64,000 bases of DNA from assembly GCF_014694455.1 (NCBI RefSeq), contig NZ_JAAUWT010000014.1, positions 62,001 through 126,000 on the forward strand. The letters run 5' to 3'. Positions 8,688-17,264 of the stretch are shown here, piece by piece. Within the stretch, counting starts at the first letter, position 1, and every line of letters starts with the position of its first letter. The position numbers and the translations under genes were made by a program. Source of the stretch: Vibrio sp. S9_S30. Its GTDB lineage: Bacteria > Pseudomonadota > Gammaproteobacteria > Enterobacterales > Vibrionaceae. Under the pieces are notes generated by a model that saw nothing but the letters and a program-made list of their open reading frames with translations, made no database searches and was not told the origin of the DNA.

Positions 8688-9695
8688 ATGGATTTCGGCA
8701 TTACTTTTAAAGGGTTTATCAGCCCACAAAGAGCGAGAAATCTCGCAAAGCAAGCAGAAGAAGCGGGTTTCACCCATTGTTATTTTTATGATTCACACAT
8801 CCTTTGGCGTGAGTGCTACCCAGCGATAGCCATGTGTATGGAACATACATCAAAAATAAGCTTTGGACCTTGTGTGACCAACCCCAATGCAAGAGATTGG
8901 TCACTCGCCGCAAGCTTATTCGCCAGTTTAGCTTTGCAAAGTAATGGGCGCTTTCACCTTGGGTTAGGCCGAGGTGATAGCTCGGTAAGAGTGATGGGGA
9001 AAAAGCCCGCCAACTTGGCGAGAGTCGCGGAGTTTACTCAAAAAGTGAAAGCCATGGTTCGGGGTGAAAAAGTCATGTATGGCGAATGCCCAGAACCGGT
9101 GCAGTTCCCTTGGGCTGAAGGGTTTGAGCTTCCGGTTTACATTGGTGCCTATGGCCCCAAAGCCTTAAAAACGGCAGGCGAAGTGGGGGATGGCGTGGTA
9201 TTGCAAATTGCCGAACCTTCCCTAATTAAGTGGTTTGCGGAACAAGCCATCAGCGCGGGAGAAGCCGAAGGTAGAGACATGAGTAATTATCAGGTGATAG
9301 CGTCTGCCCCTGCTTACGTGGGGAACAAAGCTCTGGGAATAGAAGCGACGCGCTGGTTCCCCGCAATGGTGGGTAATCATGTTGCGGATATTGTTGAAAA
9401 ATATGGCGCTACAAGTGGTGCCGTACCAGATAGCCTTACGGCGTATATAGAAAACCGCAAAGGGTATGATTATTCGAAACATGGGCAAAGTGATAACCCC
9501 TACTTGGAATTTATTACCCCTGAGGTGGTCGAGAGCTTTTGCGTTTTAGGTGACATAGAAGACCACATTGAAAAAATGAAAGAACTGGAAGCCTCGGGAA
9601 CAACGCAATTCAATATTTATTTAGACAATGGTGATGAGGAAAGTATCGTTGAACAATACGGGAAACATATTATTCCGAAGTTTAGTAAAAAATGA
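8688..9695 (+). CDS. LLM-class F420-dependent oxidoreductase, candidate pyrimidine reductase
   Basis: The 335-residue TIM-barrel protein belongs to the luciferase-like monooxygenase superfamily: FGPCVTNPNARDW (59-71), HLGLGRGDSSVR (90-101) and IGAYGPKAL are characteristic. Many relatives use F420 rather than FMN. I recall a family named after Colwellia locus CPS_4043 that looks like this, but could not check it. It ends the cof-npdG operon, 30 bp after npdG with AAGGAAAAGGAG upstream, and is followed by pyrimidine catabolic genes. The local pathway lacks only a uracil-to-dihydrouracil step, so I infer that it is an F420H2-dependent dihydropyrimidine dehydrogenase. RutA is also an LLM protein but oxidises uracil, so an oxidative role is the main alternative. 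Confidence 0.85.
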   Translation: MDFGITFKGFISPQRARNLAKQAEEAGFTHCYFYDSHILWRECYPAIAMCMEHTSKISFGPCVTNPNARDWSLAASLFASLALQSNGRFHLGLGRGDSSVRVMGKKPANLARVAEFTQKVKAMVRGEKVMYGECPEPVQFPWAEGFELPVYIGAYGPKALKTAGEVGDGVVLQIAEPSLIKWFAEQAISAGEAEGRDMSNYQVIASAPAYVGNKALGIEATRWFPAMVGNHVADIVEKYGATSGAVPDSLTAYIENRKGYDYSKHGQSDNPYLEFITPEVVESFCVLGDIEDHIEKMKELEASGTTQFNIYLDNGDEESIVEQYGKHIIPKFSKK

Positions 9696-10056
9696 ATAAT
9701 GGATTTTTAATACGCGATGCACACAGTGTTTTATCAGCTTTGCACATCGAACGATATAGTAATAAATCCAATTCATATTAAATGAAAAGCCATATAGACA
9801 GCTAATGCTGATGCGTTTTCAAATATAACTTGTTAAATCCCTTAGTTCATATTGATGATTTTTTCATATTATCTCAATCACTGAATGACGACGAATGGCC
9901 AAATGAATAAATGAGATTTAAATATAAAATTATTTCTCTACCCATTTATGAACCAGTAAGTTGGATGGACTTTCAGTTTTGTATTTCCAGCTCATTTGGG
10001 TATTTGTTTTGAACCTTATTGTAAGGGAATTAGCGGATAACAGGAGTGACTAAGTG
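9696..10056. other. AT-rich gap between LLM gene and amidohydrolase
   Basis: This 361-bp stretch is strongly AT-rich and has no gene. I see no RutR-like site and no clear terminator. It may hold a separate promoter for the amidohydrolase gene. Confidence 0.4.
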
Positions 10057-11319
10057 ATGAAAAATTTAGAGGTCAATACTCAACGATTGTGGAATAGCTT
10101 AATGGAAATGGGCGAAATCGGCGGCACCAAAAAAGGAGGGTGCTGCCGATTAGCATTAACCGACTTAGATAAGCAAGCTAGGGACTTGTTTATTTCATGG
10201 TGTAAGGAGGCTGGTTGTACAGTACGTATCGATAAAATGGGCAACGTATTTGCACGTCGCCGCGGCAAACATGATCATCTGCCCCCTGTTGTGATGGGAA
10301 GCCATATTGATACGCAACCGACAGGCGGGAAGTTTGATGGTGTGTATGGTGTGCTTGCCGCATTAGAAGTGATTCGAACGCTCAACGAGCATGATATAGA
10401 GACAGAATACCCAGTTGAAGCTTCAATTTGGACGAATGAGGAAGGGTCTCGATTCCCACCCGCGATGGTGGCGTCGGGGGTTTTTGCTGGAGTCTTTGAC
10501 TTAGAATATGGGCTATCTAGAGCGGATCTCGATGGTATCACCATGGGGGAAGAGCTTGAGCGGATCGGATACGCGGGCAAAGAAGAGGTTGGAAGCCCAG
10601 TGAAAGCCTTCTTTGAAGCGCATATCGAGCAAGGGCCTATTTTAGAGAATGAAGGAAAAACCATTGGTGTTGTAACCGATGCGCAAGGGCAGCGTTGGTA
10701 CGAAATCACGCTCACTGGTCAAGAAGCCCATGCGGGGCCCACTCCCATGCTCAGTCGAAAAGATGCGTTACTTGGGGCATCTCAGATTGTGAATGAAGTG
10801 AATCAAATCGGCTTAGCTCATCTCCCTAACGCGTGTTCTACCGTGGGGTTGATGCAAGTTTTCCCAAATTCGCGCAATGTGATTCCCGGAGAGGTTTTCT
10901 TTACTGTTGATTTGCGTCATCCCGATGATGCTACGCTATCGAGTATGGATAAACGTTTGCGAGAAGCCAGCCAAAAAATAGCGGATGAGCTTGGGTTAAG
11001 AATCAACCTGACAGAGATCTGGTATTCTCCACCCGTGCCATTCAATAAAAGTTGCGTCGAGTCAGTCAGAAATGCGGCGACGGGATTTGGCTATAGCCAC
11101 CGAGACATTGTCAGTGGAGCGGGGCATGATGCTTGTTATATCGCAAGGGTTGCGCCAACAGCCATGGTGTTTGTGCCTTGCGAGAATGGGATTAGCCACA
11201 ACGAGGAAGAAAATGCCACGCCGGAAGATCTGAGTGCTGGGTGCAATGTACTGCTCCATGCCGTGCTGAACCAAGCGTGCGAATTAACAGAAAATACGTT
11301 GGAGCCTGCCAAGGCATAA
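10057..11319 (+). CDS. Zn-dependent N-carbamoyl amidohydrolase (likely beta-ureidopropionase)
   Basis: The 420-residue M20-type amidohydrolase belongs to the allantoate / N-carbamoyl-amino-acid hydrolase family. The metal ligands are visible: GSHIDTQ, the Asp in GKFDGVYG, NEEGSRF and EAHIEQGP. The family cleaves a carbamoyl group to give an amine, CO2 and ammonia. Beside hydA and the beta-alanine aminotransferase, the expected substrate is N-carbamoyl-beta-alanine. ATG 10057 follows CAGGAGTG and is preferred to the GTG three bases earlier. A strong hairpin terminator follows. Substrate choice is an inference from neighbours; allantoate is less likely because no allantoin genes are present. 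Confidence 0.88.
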   Translation: MKNLEVNTQRLWNSLMEMGEIGGTKKGGCCRLALTDLDKQARDLFISWCKEAGCTVRIDKMGNVFARRRGKHDHLPPVVMGSHIDTQPTGGKFDGVYGVLAALEVIRTLNEHDIETEYPVEASIWTNEEGSRFPPAMVASGVFAGVFDLEYGLSRADLDGITMGEELERIGYAGKEEVGSPVKAFFEAHIEQGPILENEGKTIGVVTDAQGQRWYEITLTGQEAHAGPTPMLSRKDALLGASQIVNEVNQIGLAHLPNACSTVGLMQVFPNSRNVIPGEVFFTVDLRHPDDATLSSMDKRLREASQKIADELGLRINLTEIWYSPPVPFNKSCVESVRNAATGFGYSHRDIVSGAGHDACYIARVAPTAMVFVPCENGISHNEEENATPEDLSAGCNVLLHAVLNQACELTENTLEPAKA

Positions 11320-11356
11320 CCACGAGTAACGCATAAACACGAGATGTAATGGTAAC

Positions 11357-11389
11357 GACAAAAAAGGAGCACATTGCTCCTTTTTTGTC
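11357..11389. terminator. Bidirectional terminator between amidohydrolase gene and hydA
   Basis: A perfect 15-bp stem (GACAAAAAAGGAGCA with its complement) closes a CAT loop, with A- and T-runs on each side. It serves the two convergent genes. Confidence 0.9.
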
Positions 11390-11427
11390 ACTTCGGGTTA
11401 GGCATTATTGTTGGAGCTCTCCAACAC

Positions 11428-12870
11428 CTACGAACGTTCAACCGGTGTCGGTTGGTTGTTTTCAGCCTGCGTTTTTAATGCATCAAATATGGGGCTGAAT
11501 GTTGGTCGGTCAATGTACCTACCAGCGCCTCTTTCCGCATTCAGCACACCATTGTCCCATACGACTTTTCCTCGGCTGATGGTGTAGGTCGGGATGCCAG
11601 TAACGGTTCGACCTTCAAAGATATTGAAATCAATATTTTGATGGTGTGTTTTGGCTGAAATGGTGCGCGTGCCTTTCGGATCCCAAACAACGATATCTGC
11701 ATCGGAGCCCACGGCGATGACCCCTTTTTGAGGGAATATATTGAATATTTTGGCTGAGTTGGTCGAGGTCACGGCAACAAATTCGTTCATGGTGAGCTTG
11801 CCTGTATTCACGCCCGAATCCCACATGATGGCCATTCTGTCTTCTACCCCCGCTGTCCCGTTGGGGATTTTGGAGAAATCGTCTTTCCCCGCCGCTTTTT
11901 GGTCAGCACAAAAACAGCAATGATCGGTCGCTGTGGTTTGCAAGTTGCCCCCCTGCAAGCCTTTCCAAAGAGCTTGTTGGTGTTCTTTTGAGCGGAACGG
12001 TGGGCTCATGACGTGCGCGGCGGCAAATTCAAAGTTTTCATTCCTATACACACTGTCGTCAATGGTCAAGTGACCGGCTAGGCACTCCCCAAACACGCGC
12101 TGACCTTCGTTGCGCGCGCGCGTTATGGCATCGAGCGACTCCTTACACGATACGTGCACAAGATAAATCGGGACGCCCATCACCTGTGCAATTTGAATTG
12201 CTCTGTTGGCGGCTTCACCCTCGACAATAGGCGGTCGGGAAAGAGGGTGCCCTTCCGGTCCGGTAATGCCTTTTTTGAGCATCTCCTGTTGTAGTTGAAA
12301 GACCAATTCGCCATTTTCTGCATGCACAGTTGGCATCGCGCCTAACTCCACACAGCGACGGAAGCTGTTCACCAAGATTTCATCGTCGGCCATGATGGCA
12401 TTTTTATACGCCATGAAGTGCTTAAAACTATTGACGCCGTGTTCTTTGACCAGTGTCTCCATGTCTTCCGACACAGAGTCGTCCCACCAAGTAACCGCGA
12501 CATGAAAGGAGTAATCCGAGGCGGACTTTTCGGCCCACTCTCGCCATTTATTGTAGGCATCAAGTAGGCGCTCTTGAGGCGCTGGAATAACGAAGTCGAT
12601 AATGGTGGTCGTCCCCCCAGCCAACCCTGCCGCTGTCCCAGTGTAAAAATCGTCTGAAGCGACCGTACCCATAAATGGCAGTTGCATGTGGGTGTGTGGG
12701 TCAATACCACCCGGTATAACGTACTGACCTGTCGCATCAATCTCGGTGGCTCCCTCTGGAGTAGGGATGCGTTCTTCTATGGCGACAATTTTGCCGTTTT
12801 CACAATAGACGTCGGAGGTGTAGCTTTGATCGGCATTCACAATGGTGCCATTTTTTATAACAATAGACAT
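11428..12870 (-). CDS. hydA: Dihydropyrimidinase (D-hydantoinase)
   Basis: The 480-residue cyclic amidohydrolase opens 5,6-dihydrouracil or dihydrothymine to the N-carbamoyl-beta-amino acid. Zinc ligands show as GGIDPHTHMQ near residue 55, the carbamylated Lys in FKHFMAYK, TVHAENGE, LVHVSCKE and the Asp in TATDHCCF. ATG 12870 follows AGGTGA; the GTG nine bases upstream lies in that site. It is the second gene of an operon, 42 bp after the NCS1 permease. Its presence argues for a reductive pyrimidine pathway, since the Rut pathway does not need it. Confidence 0.94.
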   Translation of the reverse strand: MSIVIKNGTIVNADQSYTSDVYCENGKIVAIEERIPTPEGATEIDATGQYVIPGGIDPHTHMQLPFMGTVASDDFYTGTAAGLAGGTTTIIDFVIPAPQERLLDAYNKWREWAEKSASDYSFHVAVTWWDDSVSEDMETLVKEHGVNSFKHFMAYKNAIMADDEILVNSFRRCVELGAMPTVHAENGELVFQLQQEMLKKGITGPEGHPLSRPPIVEGEAANRAIQIAQVMGVPIYLVHVSCKESLDAITRARNEGQRVFGECLAGHLTIDDSVYRNENFEFAAAHVMSPPFRSKEHQQALWKGLQGGNLQTTATDHCCFCADQKAAGKDDFSKIPNGTAGVEDRMAIMWDSGVNTGKLTMNEFVAVTSTNSAKIFNIFPQKGVIAVGSDADIVVWDPKGTRTISAKTHHQNIDFNIFEGRTVTGIPTYTISRGKVVWDNGVLNAERGAGRYIDRPTFSPIFDALKTQAENNQPTPVERS

Positions 12871-12912
12871 AGCAGTCACCTATATAATGGTTTCTTTATA
12901 AGCTAGGTAGGG

Positions 12913-14394
12913 TCACAGTTTTGTGTTCGTTTGGTTTTTGGTAAGCCACCAGTAAAGCAGCCCGCCACTGATCGAGCCTGCAAACCATCCATACTGATAA
13001 AACCAATTTAGATACCCGGTTAAAATCGAAAAAATGGTCAAAGCAGCCGGGATAAAAAATGCAATGAGCCCGTTGCGGTTAAACTCGCCGTACACGCCGT
13101 TCTTTAAGTAAAGATCGGGCAAGTTGAGGTTCTGCTTTTTGATTAAAAAATAATCGACAATCATGATGCCTGCGATAGGACCCAATAAGGACGAATAGCC
13201 CAATAGCCAACCGCTGTACATGGCTTCAACGCTCAAGTCGGACGTAACCCACCCCAGTTTCTTTAACAGCTCCCAGCTCATTAAGATGATGCCAATCAAC
13301 CCAGTGAGCAGAACGCCCTTGGTTTGGTTGATTTTTTTAGGGGCGACATTTTGAAAATCATTCGTTGGGGACACGATGTTTGCCGCAGTATTGGTCGATA
13401 ACGTAGCAATAATAATCATAATCATCGCCAATGTTACCCAAAATGGGCTATCGATTTTTCCAATTAAGGTCACTGGATCGGATATGGTTTCGCCCACTAA
13501 GCTGGTGGATGCGGCGGTTAATACAACGCCAAGCGCAGCGAAAAAGAACATCGTAATCGGCAATCCAATCACTTGTCCTAAGATCTGATCTTTTTGTGAG
13601 CGCACATATCGACTGAAATCGGGGATATTGAGAGACAGAGTTGCCCAAAAACCGACCATGGCGGTAATGCCTGCTAAGAAGTAAGAAAAAAACGAGGCAT
13701 CTTCTGGGCGATCAGCGGGTGTCGCCCACAATTCCGAATAGGAGATATGAGGGCTTGCCCACATCATTAATCCAACAGCAACGACCAGTAAAAGTGGAGC
13801 AGAAAGTGTTTCTAGCGTTTTGATTGAATTGGCACCCTTAATGACGATATAGAGGTTGATCGATAAGAAAAGAAAGAACCCAATGACTTCACCGATGCCC
13901 CCCAATAGTTCCCATCCAGGAATGAGATTGGAAAACAGAATGTTGATGGCTAGCCCACCAAACATGGTTTGAATGCCAAACCAGCCGCAAGCAACGAGCG
14001 CTCGGATCAGGCAAGGGATGTTAGAACCCACGATCCCGAAAGAGGACCTGAGCAACACTGGGAAGGGAATGCCATATTTTGTGCCCGGAAAGGCGTTGAG
14101 TGTTAGCGGAATAAGCACAATGACGTTTGCTAACAATATTGTGATGAGCGCTTCTGATACAGAAAGCCCAAAATACGCAGTGAGTACACCCCCGAGGGTA
14201 TACGTTGGAACACATATGGCCATTCCTACCCAAAGCGCCGTCACATTCCATACATTCCACGTTCGGTCTTTGATTTGAGTAGGCGCGATGTCTTCATTGT
14301 AATGTTGGCTGTTGGCTACATCAGTTTTTGTGTCTAATTCATAAAAATCACCGACCTCTACAGAGGTCGATATATTTGCAGATGTACTGTCCAT
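12913..14394 (-). CDS. NCS1-family permease (uracil/dihydropyrimidine/hydantoin type)
   Basis: The 493-residue integral membrane protein has about 12 hydrophobic segments and family stretches such as RTWNVWNVTALWVGMAI near residue 43 and DFSRYVRSQKD in the middle. NCS1 carriers bring in nucleobases, allantoin or hydantoins with Na+ or H+. As the first gene of the permease-hydA operon with a RutR-like site upstream, it probably imports uracil, thymine or a dihydropyrimidine. GGAAG sits four bases before the ATG. The substrate is inferred. Confidence 0.9.
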   Translation of the reverse strand: MDSTSANISTSVEVGDFYELDTKTDVANSQHYNEDIAPTQIKDRTWNVWNVTALWVGMAICVPTYTLGGVLTAYFGLSVSEALITILLANVIVLIPLTLNAFPGTKYGIPFPVLLRSSFGIVGSNIPCLIRALVACGWFGIQTMFGGLAINILFSNLIPGWELLGGIGEVIGFFLFLSINLYIVIKGANSIKTLETLSAPLLLVVAVGLMMWASPHISYSELWATPADRPEDASFFSYFLAGITAMVGFWATLSLNIPDFSRYVRSQKDQILGQVIGLPITMFFFAALGVVLTAASTSLVGETISDPVTLIGKIDSPFWVTLAMIMIIIATLSTNTAANIVSPTNDFQNVAPKKINQTKGVLLTGLIGIILMSWELLKKLGWVTSDLSVEAMYSGWLLGYSSLLGPIAGIMIVDYFLIKKQNLNLPDLYLKNGVYGEFNRNGLIAFFIPAALTIFSILTGYLNWFYQYGWFAGSISGGLLYWWLTKNQTNTKL

Positions 14395-14467
14395 GGTGCT
14401 TCCTTATTTTTACTTCAACAATCCGTGTTAGCCAAGCTGCGTTGGCTAGCATTGTAATGGCTAAAAA

Positions 14468-14483
14468 TTGACCACTTGGTAAA
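14468..14483. promoter_or_regulatory. RutR-like operator in front of NCS1-hydA
   Basis: TTGACC-ACTT-GGTAAA repeats the cofH operator pattern. It lies 74 bp upstream of the permease start, and on the minus strand a TACAAT -10-like box (14456-14451) follows, so the site probably overlaps the promoter. Confidence 0.7.
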
Positions 14484-14517
14484 TGTAATGGTTAGAAAAT
14501 AAGGAGGCAAGATATTT

Positions 14518-14532
14518 TTTACAGTTGGTAAA
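14518..14532. promoter_or_regulatory. Degenerate second RutR-like half-palindrome
   Basis: TTTACA-GTT-GGTAAA keeps one perfect half-site, but the spacer is one base short. It could be a weak second site, as at cofH. Confidence 0.3.
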
Positions 14533-14656
14533 ATACTTGAGATCTATATTTGATAAGAATATTGAGTAATATTCTTGGAGCGATGAAAAGCCAAGGTGTG
14601 GTTATTTCAGGATGTGTTTACCTTAATATCAATAATATTCCTTTTAAGATAAAGGG

Positions 14657-15604
14657 TTAGCCATTAATAGCCAGTTTTTGTAATGAATCGAGAAAGCTAG
14701 ATAATACCAAATTTGTCGGGAGTTCTTTTTTTGTAATGGCCGCGTAAGTGGTATTGAAATGCAATTGCTCTTTAAGTACTGGTTTCATACTGCCATCGTC
14801 TACCCATTTTTTTGCAAAATGCGTGGGAAGATAGCCAATATAACCCCCAGTTAAAATAAGAAAAGCGACCCCTTCTCTATTTGATGCTTGAGCACTTTTT
14901 TTAAGGTAATTGAAATGTTTTTTGGTATCGCTAGGTTGCTGTACTGATGGAAATATAGAGTTAAAATTTTGTAGACTATTTATATGGATATCTCTATTTT
15001 CATCCAAATATAATGGGTGGTTTTTACCGCAATATAAGTTGGACTGCTCATTGTAGAGATAAATGTAATTTAAGTTAGGGTGCTTATCCGTCACAGGCGC
15101 CACACCAGTATGCAGACGCCCATCCAACACCCCTTTAATCACATCCGAGGCCGGGATCATCTCGATATTGATTCTTACGCTCGGTCCTTTTTCTTGCAGC
15201 GCTTTCAAAGAATCAGAAATTTGCATGCGAGGCATCGTAACGAGGCAATCGGTGATGCCGATATCGAGATCTCCTTGCAGGTCTAAATGTATATTATTGA
15301 TTTTTAATTGAAATTCTTGGTGTGAATTGAGGAGCTGTATGGTGGCTTGGTACACTTGCTCTCCTTCTGGCGTCAGTGAAAAACCACTGCGACCTCGGCT
15401 GCACAGTTTTAGCGACAGCCGTTGTTCCAAATCTGACATCGCAATGCTGATTGCCGCACGGCTAATGTTCAGTTCGGATTCGGCAGCAGAAAACCCCCCA
15501 CAACGGACCACAGACTTAAAGATTTTCAGTGTGCGAATGTCAGTGCCCGCGATGTGTCCCAACGCATTTCTTTTGGTCATAACTTCACCGGAATTCCTTT
15601 CCAT
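14657..15604 (-). CDS. LysR-family transcriptional regulator
   Basis: The protein is up to 315 residues, with an N-terminal LysR helix-turn-helix (FKSVVRCGGFSAAESELNISRAAISIAMSDLEQ is typical; residues about 30-60) and a ligand domain after residue 95. The start may be ATG 15604 or ATG 15580, the latter with GGTGAAG just upstream. It is divergent from the aminotransferase-mmsA pair, with an 18-bp palindrome in the shared gap, so it probably controls that pair in response to a pathway compound such as beta-alanine. The compound is unknown. Confidence 0.88.
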   Translation of the reverse strand: MERNSGEVMTKRNALGHIAGTDIRTLKIFKSVVRCGGFSAAESELNISRAAISIAMSDLEQRLSLKLCSRGRSGFSLTPEGEQVYQATIQLLNSHQEFQLKINNIHLDLQGDLDIGITDCLVTMPRMQISDSLKALQEKGPSVRINIEMIPASDVIKGVLDGRLHTGVAPVTDKHPNLNYIYLYNEQSNLYCGKNHPLYLDENRDIHINSLQNFNSIFPSVQQPSDTKKHFNYLKKSAQASNREGVAFLILTGGYIGYLPTHFAKKWVDDGSMKPVLKEQLHFNTTYAAITKKELPTNLVLSSFLDSLQKLAING

Positions 15605-15659
15605 ACGGTCAGCCCTATTTGGGAATAGACTAGCTCATGGACTTGCAATAGGTAAGTAA

Positions 15660-15677
15660 TTACTTTCCTGAAAGTAA
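15660..15677. promoter_or_regulatory. Palindrome, probable LysR operator
   Basis: TTACTTTC-CT-GAAAGTAA is a perfect 8-bp inverted repeat in the gap between the LysR gene and the divergent aminotransferase gene. This is the usual place for a LysR recognition site. Confidence 0.6.
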
Positions 15678-15813
15678 GCTTTTTTAAATTTAATATCCCA
15701 ACGTATCGAGTAAACATAAGTATTAAAAGAAGTTGGCGGATTGAGTTAGTTATTTTCTAGGTTAACTTTTTTGGGCGTATTTTCATCTGTCCTCCAATTT
15801 GAGGTGTAAGGTA

Positions 15814-17157
15814 ATGAATGGATTCGATAGTCAAAAAGCGGCTGGGATGAGCAGGGATCAACTCGAGGCCTATTGGATGCCTTATACTGCCAATAGGCAG
15901 TTTAAGTCGGACCCTCGCATGGTTGTTGGGGCAAAAGGTGCATTTTTGATTGATGCACAGGGCCGTAAAATCTTTGATGGACTCTCGGGGCTGTGGACGT
16001 GTGGCGCGGGGCACTGCCGCCCAGAAATCGCAGAAGCCGTATCAAAACAGATCGGTCAATTGGATTATGCTCCGTCATTTCAGTACGGTCACCCCAAAGC
16101 ATTTGAGCTCGCTAATAGACTGAAGTCCATCATGCCGAATGGTTTGGATTATGTGTTTTTTACTGGGTCGGGCTCTGAGAGTGCAGACACTTCTTTGAAA
16201 ATCGCTCGCGCTTATTGGCGCAAGAAAGGGCAACCTTCAAAAACCAAACTAATCGGACGCTCTAAAGGGTATCACGGTACCAATTTTGGGGGGCTCAGTG
16301 TTGGAGGCATTGGCGCTAATCGGACACTGTTTGGACTAGGGGTGGATGCCGATCACCTCCCTCATACTCTGTTGGAAGAGAACCGTTTCTCTCGCGGAAT
16401 GCCCGAAACGGGTGCCCACTGCGCAGATGAACTGCTTGAGCTTATTGCCCTCCATGACGCGTCAAACATCGCGGCCGTCATTGTCGAGCCGATGGCCGGC
16501 TCTGCTGGTGTGATTCCACCGCCTAAGGGCTACCTCAAGAGGTTAAGAGAAATATGTGATAGCCATAATATCTTACTGATCTTTGATGAGGTGATCACTG
16601 GGTTTGGTCGAATGGGATCGTATACCGGTTCGGATGAATTTGGCGTTGTGCCCGACATGATTAACGTGGCTAAGCAGCTGACCAATGGTGCCGTTCCTAT
16701 GGGGGCAGTGATTGCAAAATCCGAGATTTACCAAACCTTTATGGAGCACGGGGGTGCCGAGTACATGATGGAAATCCCTCATGGCTACACCTATTCCGGA
16801 CACCCTGTCGGTTGCGCGGCGGCGCTTGCATCATTGGATATTTTGGAAAAAGACCAGCTGATTCCTAGAGTGAGGGAATTAAGCCCTTACTTTGAAGATG
16901 CCCTTCATAGCTTAAAAGGTACTCAGTACATCACCGACATAAGAAACTATGGTTTTGCAGGCGGAATTACCCTTGCTCCCGCCCCTGGTGAACCAGCTCT
17001 TCGCCCTTATCAAGTTGCCATGAAATGCTGGGAGAAAGGCTTCTACGTTCGTTATGGCGGAGACACGATTCAGCTGGGCTTACCCTTCATCACCGAAAAG
17101 GAACAAATCGACGACGTAATCAGTGCTCTGGGCGATTCAATACTCGAGCTCGATTGA
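15814..17157 (+). CDS. Beta-alanine (omega-amino acid):pyruvate aminotransferase
   Basis: The 447-residue class III PLP aminotransferase resembles omega-amino-acid:pyruvate aminotransferases. The PLP site is seen as LLIFDEVITGFGRMG (Asp 258) and INVAKQLTNGAVPMG (Lys 287); GSESADTSLKIAR near residue 120 is also typical. It would turn beta-alanine plus pyruvate into malonate semialdehyde and alanine. ATG 15814 follows GAGGTG; a TTG at 15799 is rejected. mmsA follows 107 bp downstream and takes the product. Confidence 0.92.
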   Translation: MNGFDSQKAAGMSRDQLEAYWMPYTANRQFKSDPRMVVGAKGAFLIDAQGRKIFDGLSGLWTCGAGHCRPEIAEAVSKQIGQLDYAPSFQYGHPKAFELANRLKSIMPNGLDYVFFTGSGSESADTSLKIARAYWRKKGQPSKTKLIGRSKGYHGTNFGGLSVGGIGANRTLFGLGVDADHLPHTLLEENRFSRGMPETGAHCADELLELIALHDASNIAAVIVEPMAGSAGVIPPPKGYLKRLREICDSHNILLIFDEVITGFGRMGSYTGSDEFGVVPDMINVAKQLTNGAVPMGAVIAKSEIYQTFMEHGGAEYMMEIPHGYTYSGHPVGCAAALASLDILEKDQLIPRVRELSPYFEDALHSLKGTQYITDIRNYGFAGGITLAPAPGEPALRPYQVAMKCWEKGFYVRYGGDTIQLGLPFITEKEQIDDVISALGDSILELD

Positions 17158-17264
17158 TACTTTACTCCCAGAACATGGCTTTGAGCCGTTGTCTGGGGGA
17201 ACCAACCTGAGTACAGGTTACTTAGGGACGACCGCAGAACAATAGGAAGGACAGTGAGGTTGAA

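Noticed and set aside
8688..9695. Reading the LLM protein as RutA (uracil monooxygenase)
   Set aside because: No rutB-G genes, and dihydropyrimidinase plus beta-alanine genes fit the reductive route; kept as the main alternative.
10057..11319. Allantoate amidohydrolase role for the Zn hydrolase
   Set aside because: No allantoinase or ureidoglycolate genes; the neighbours fit N-carbamoyl-beta-alanine.
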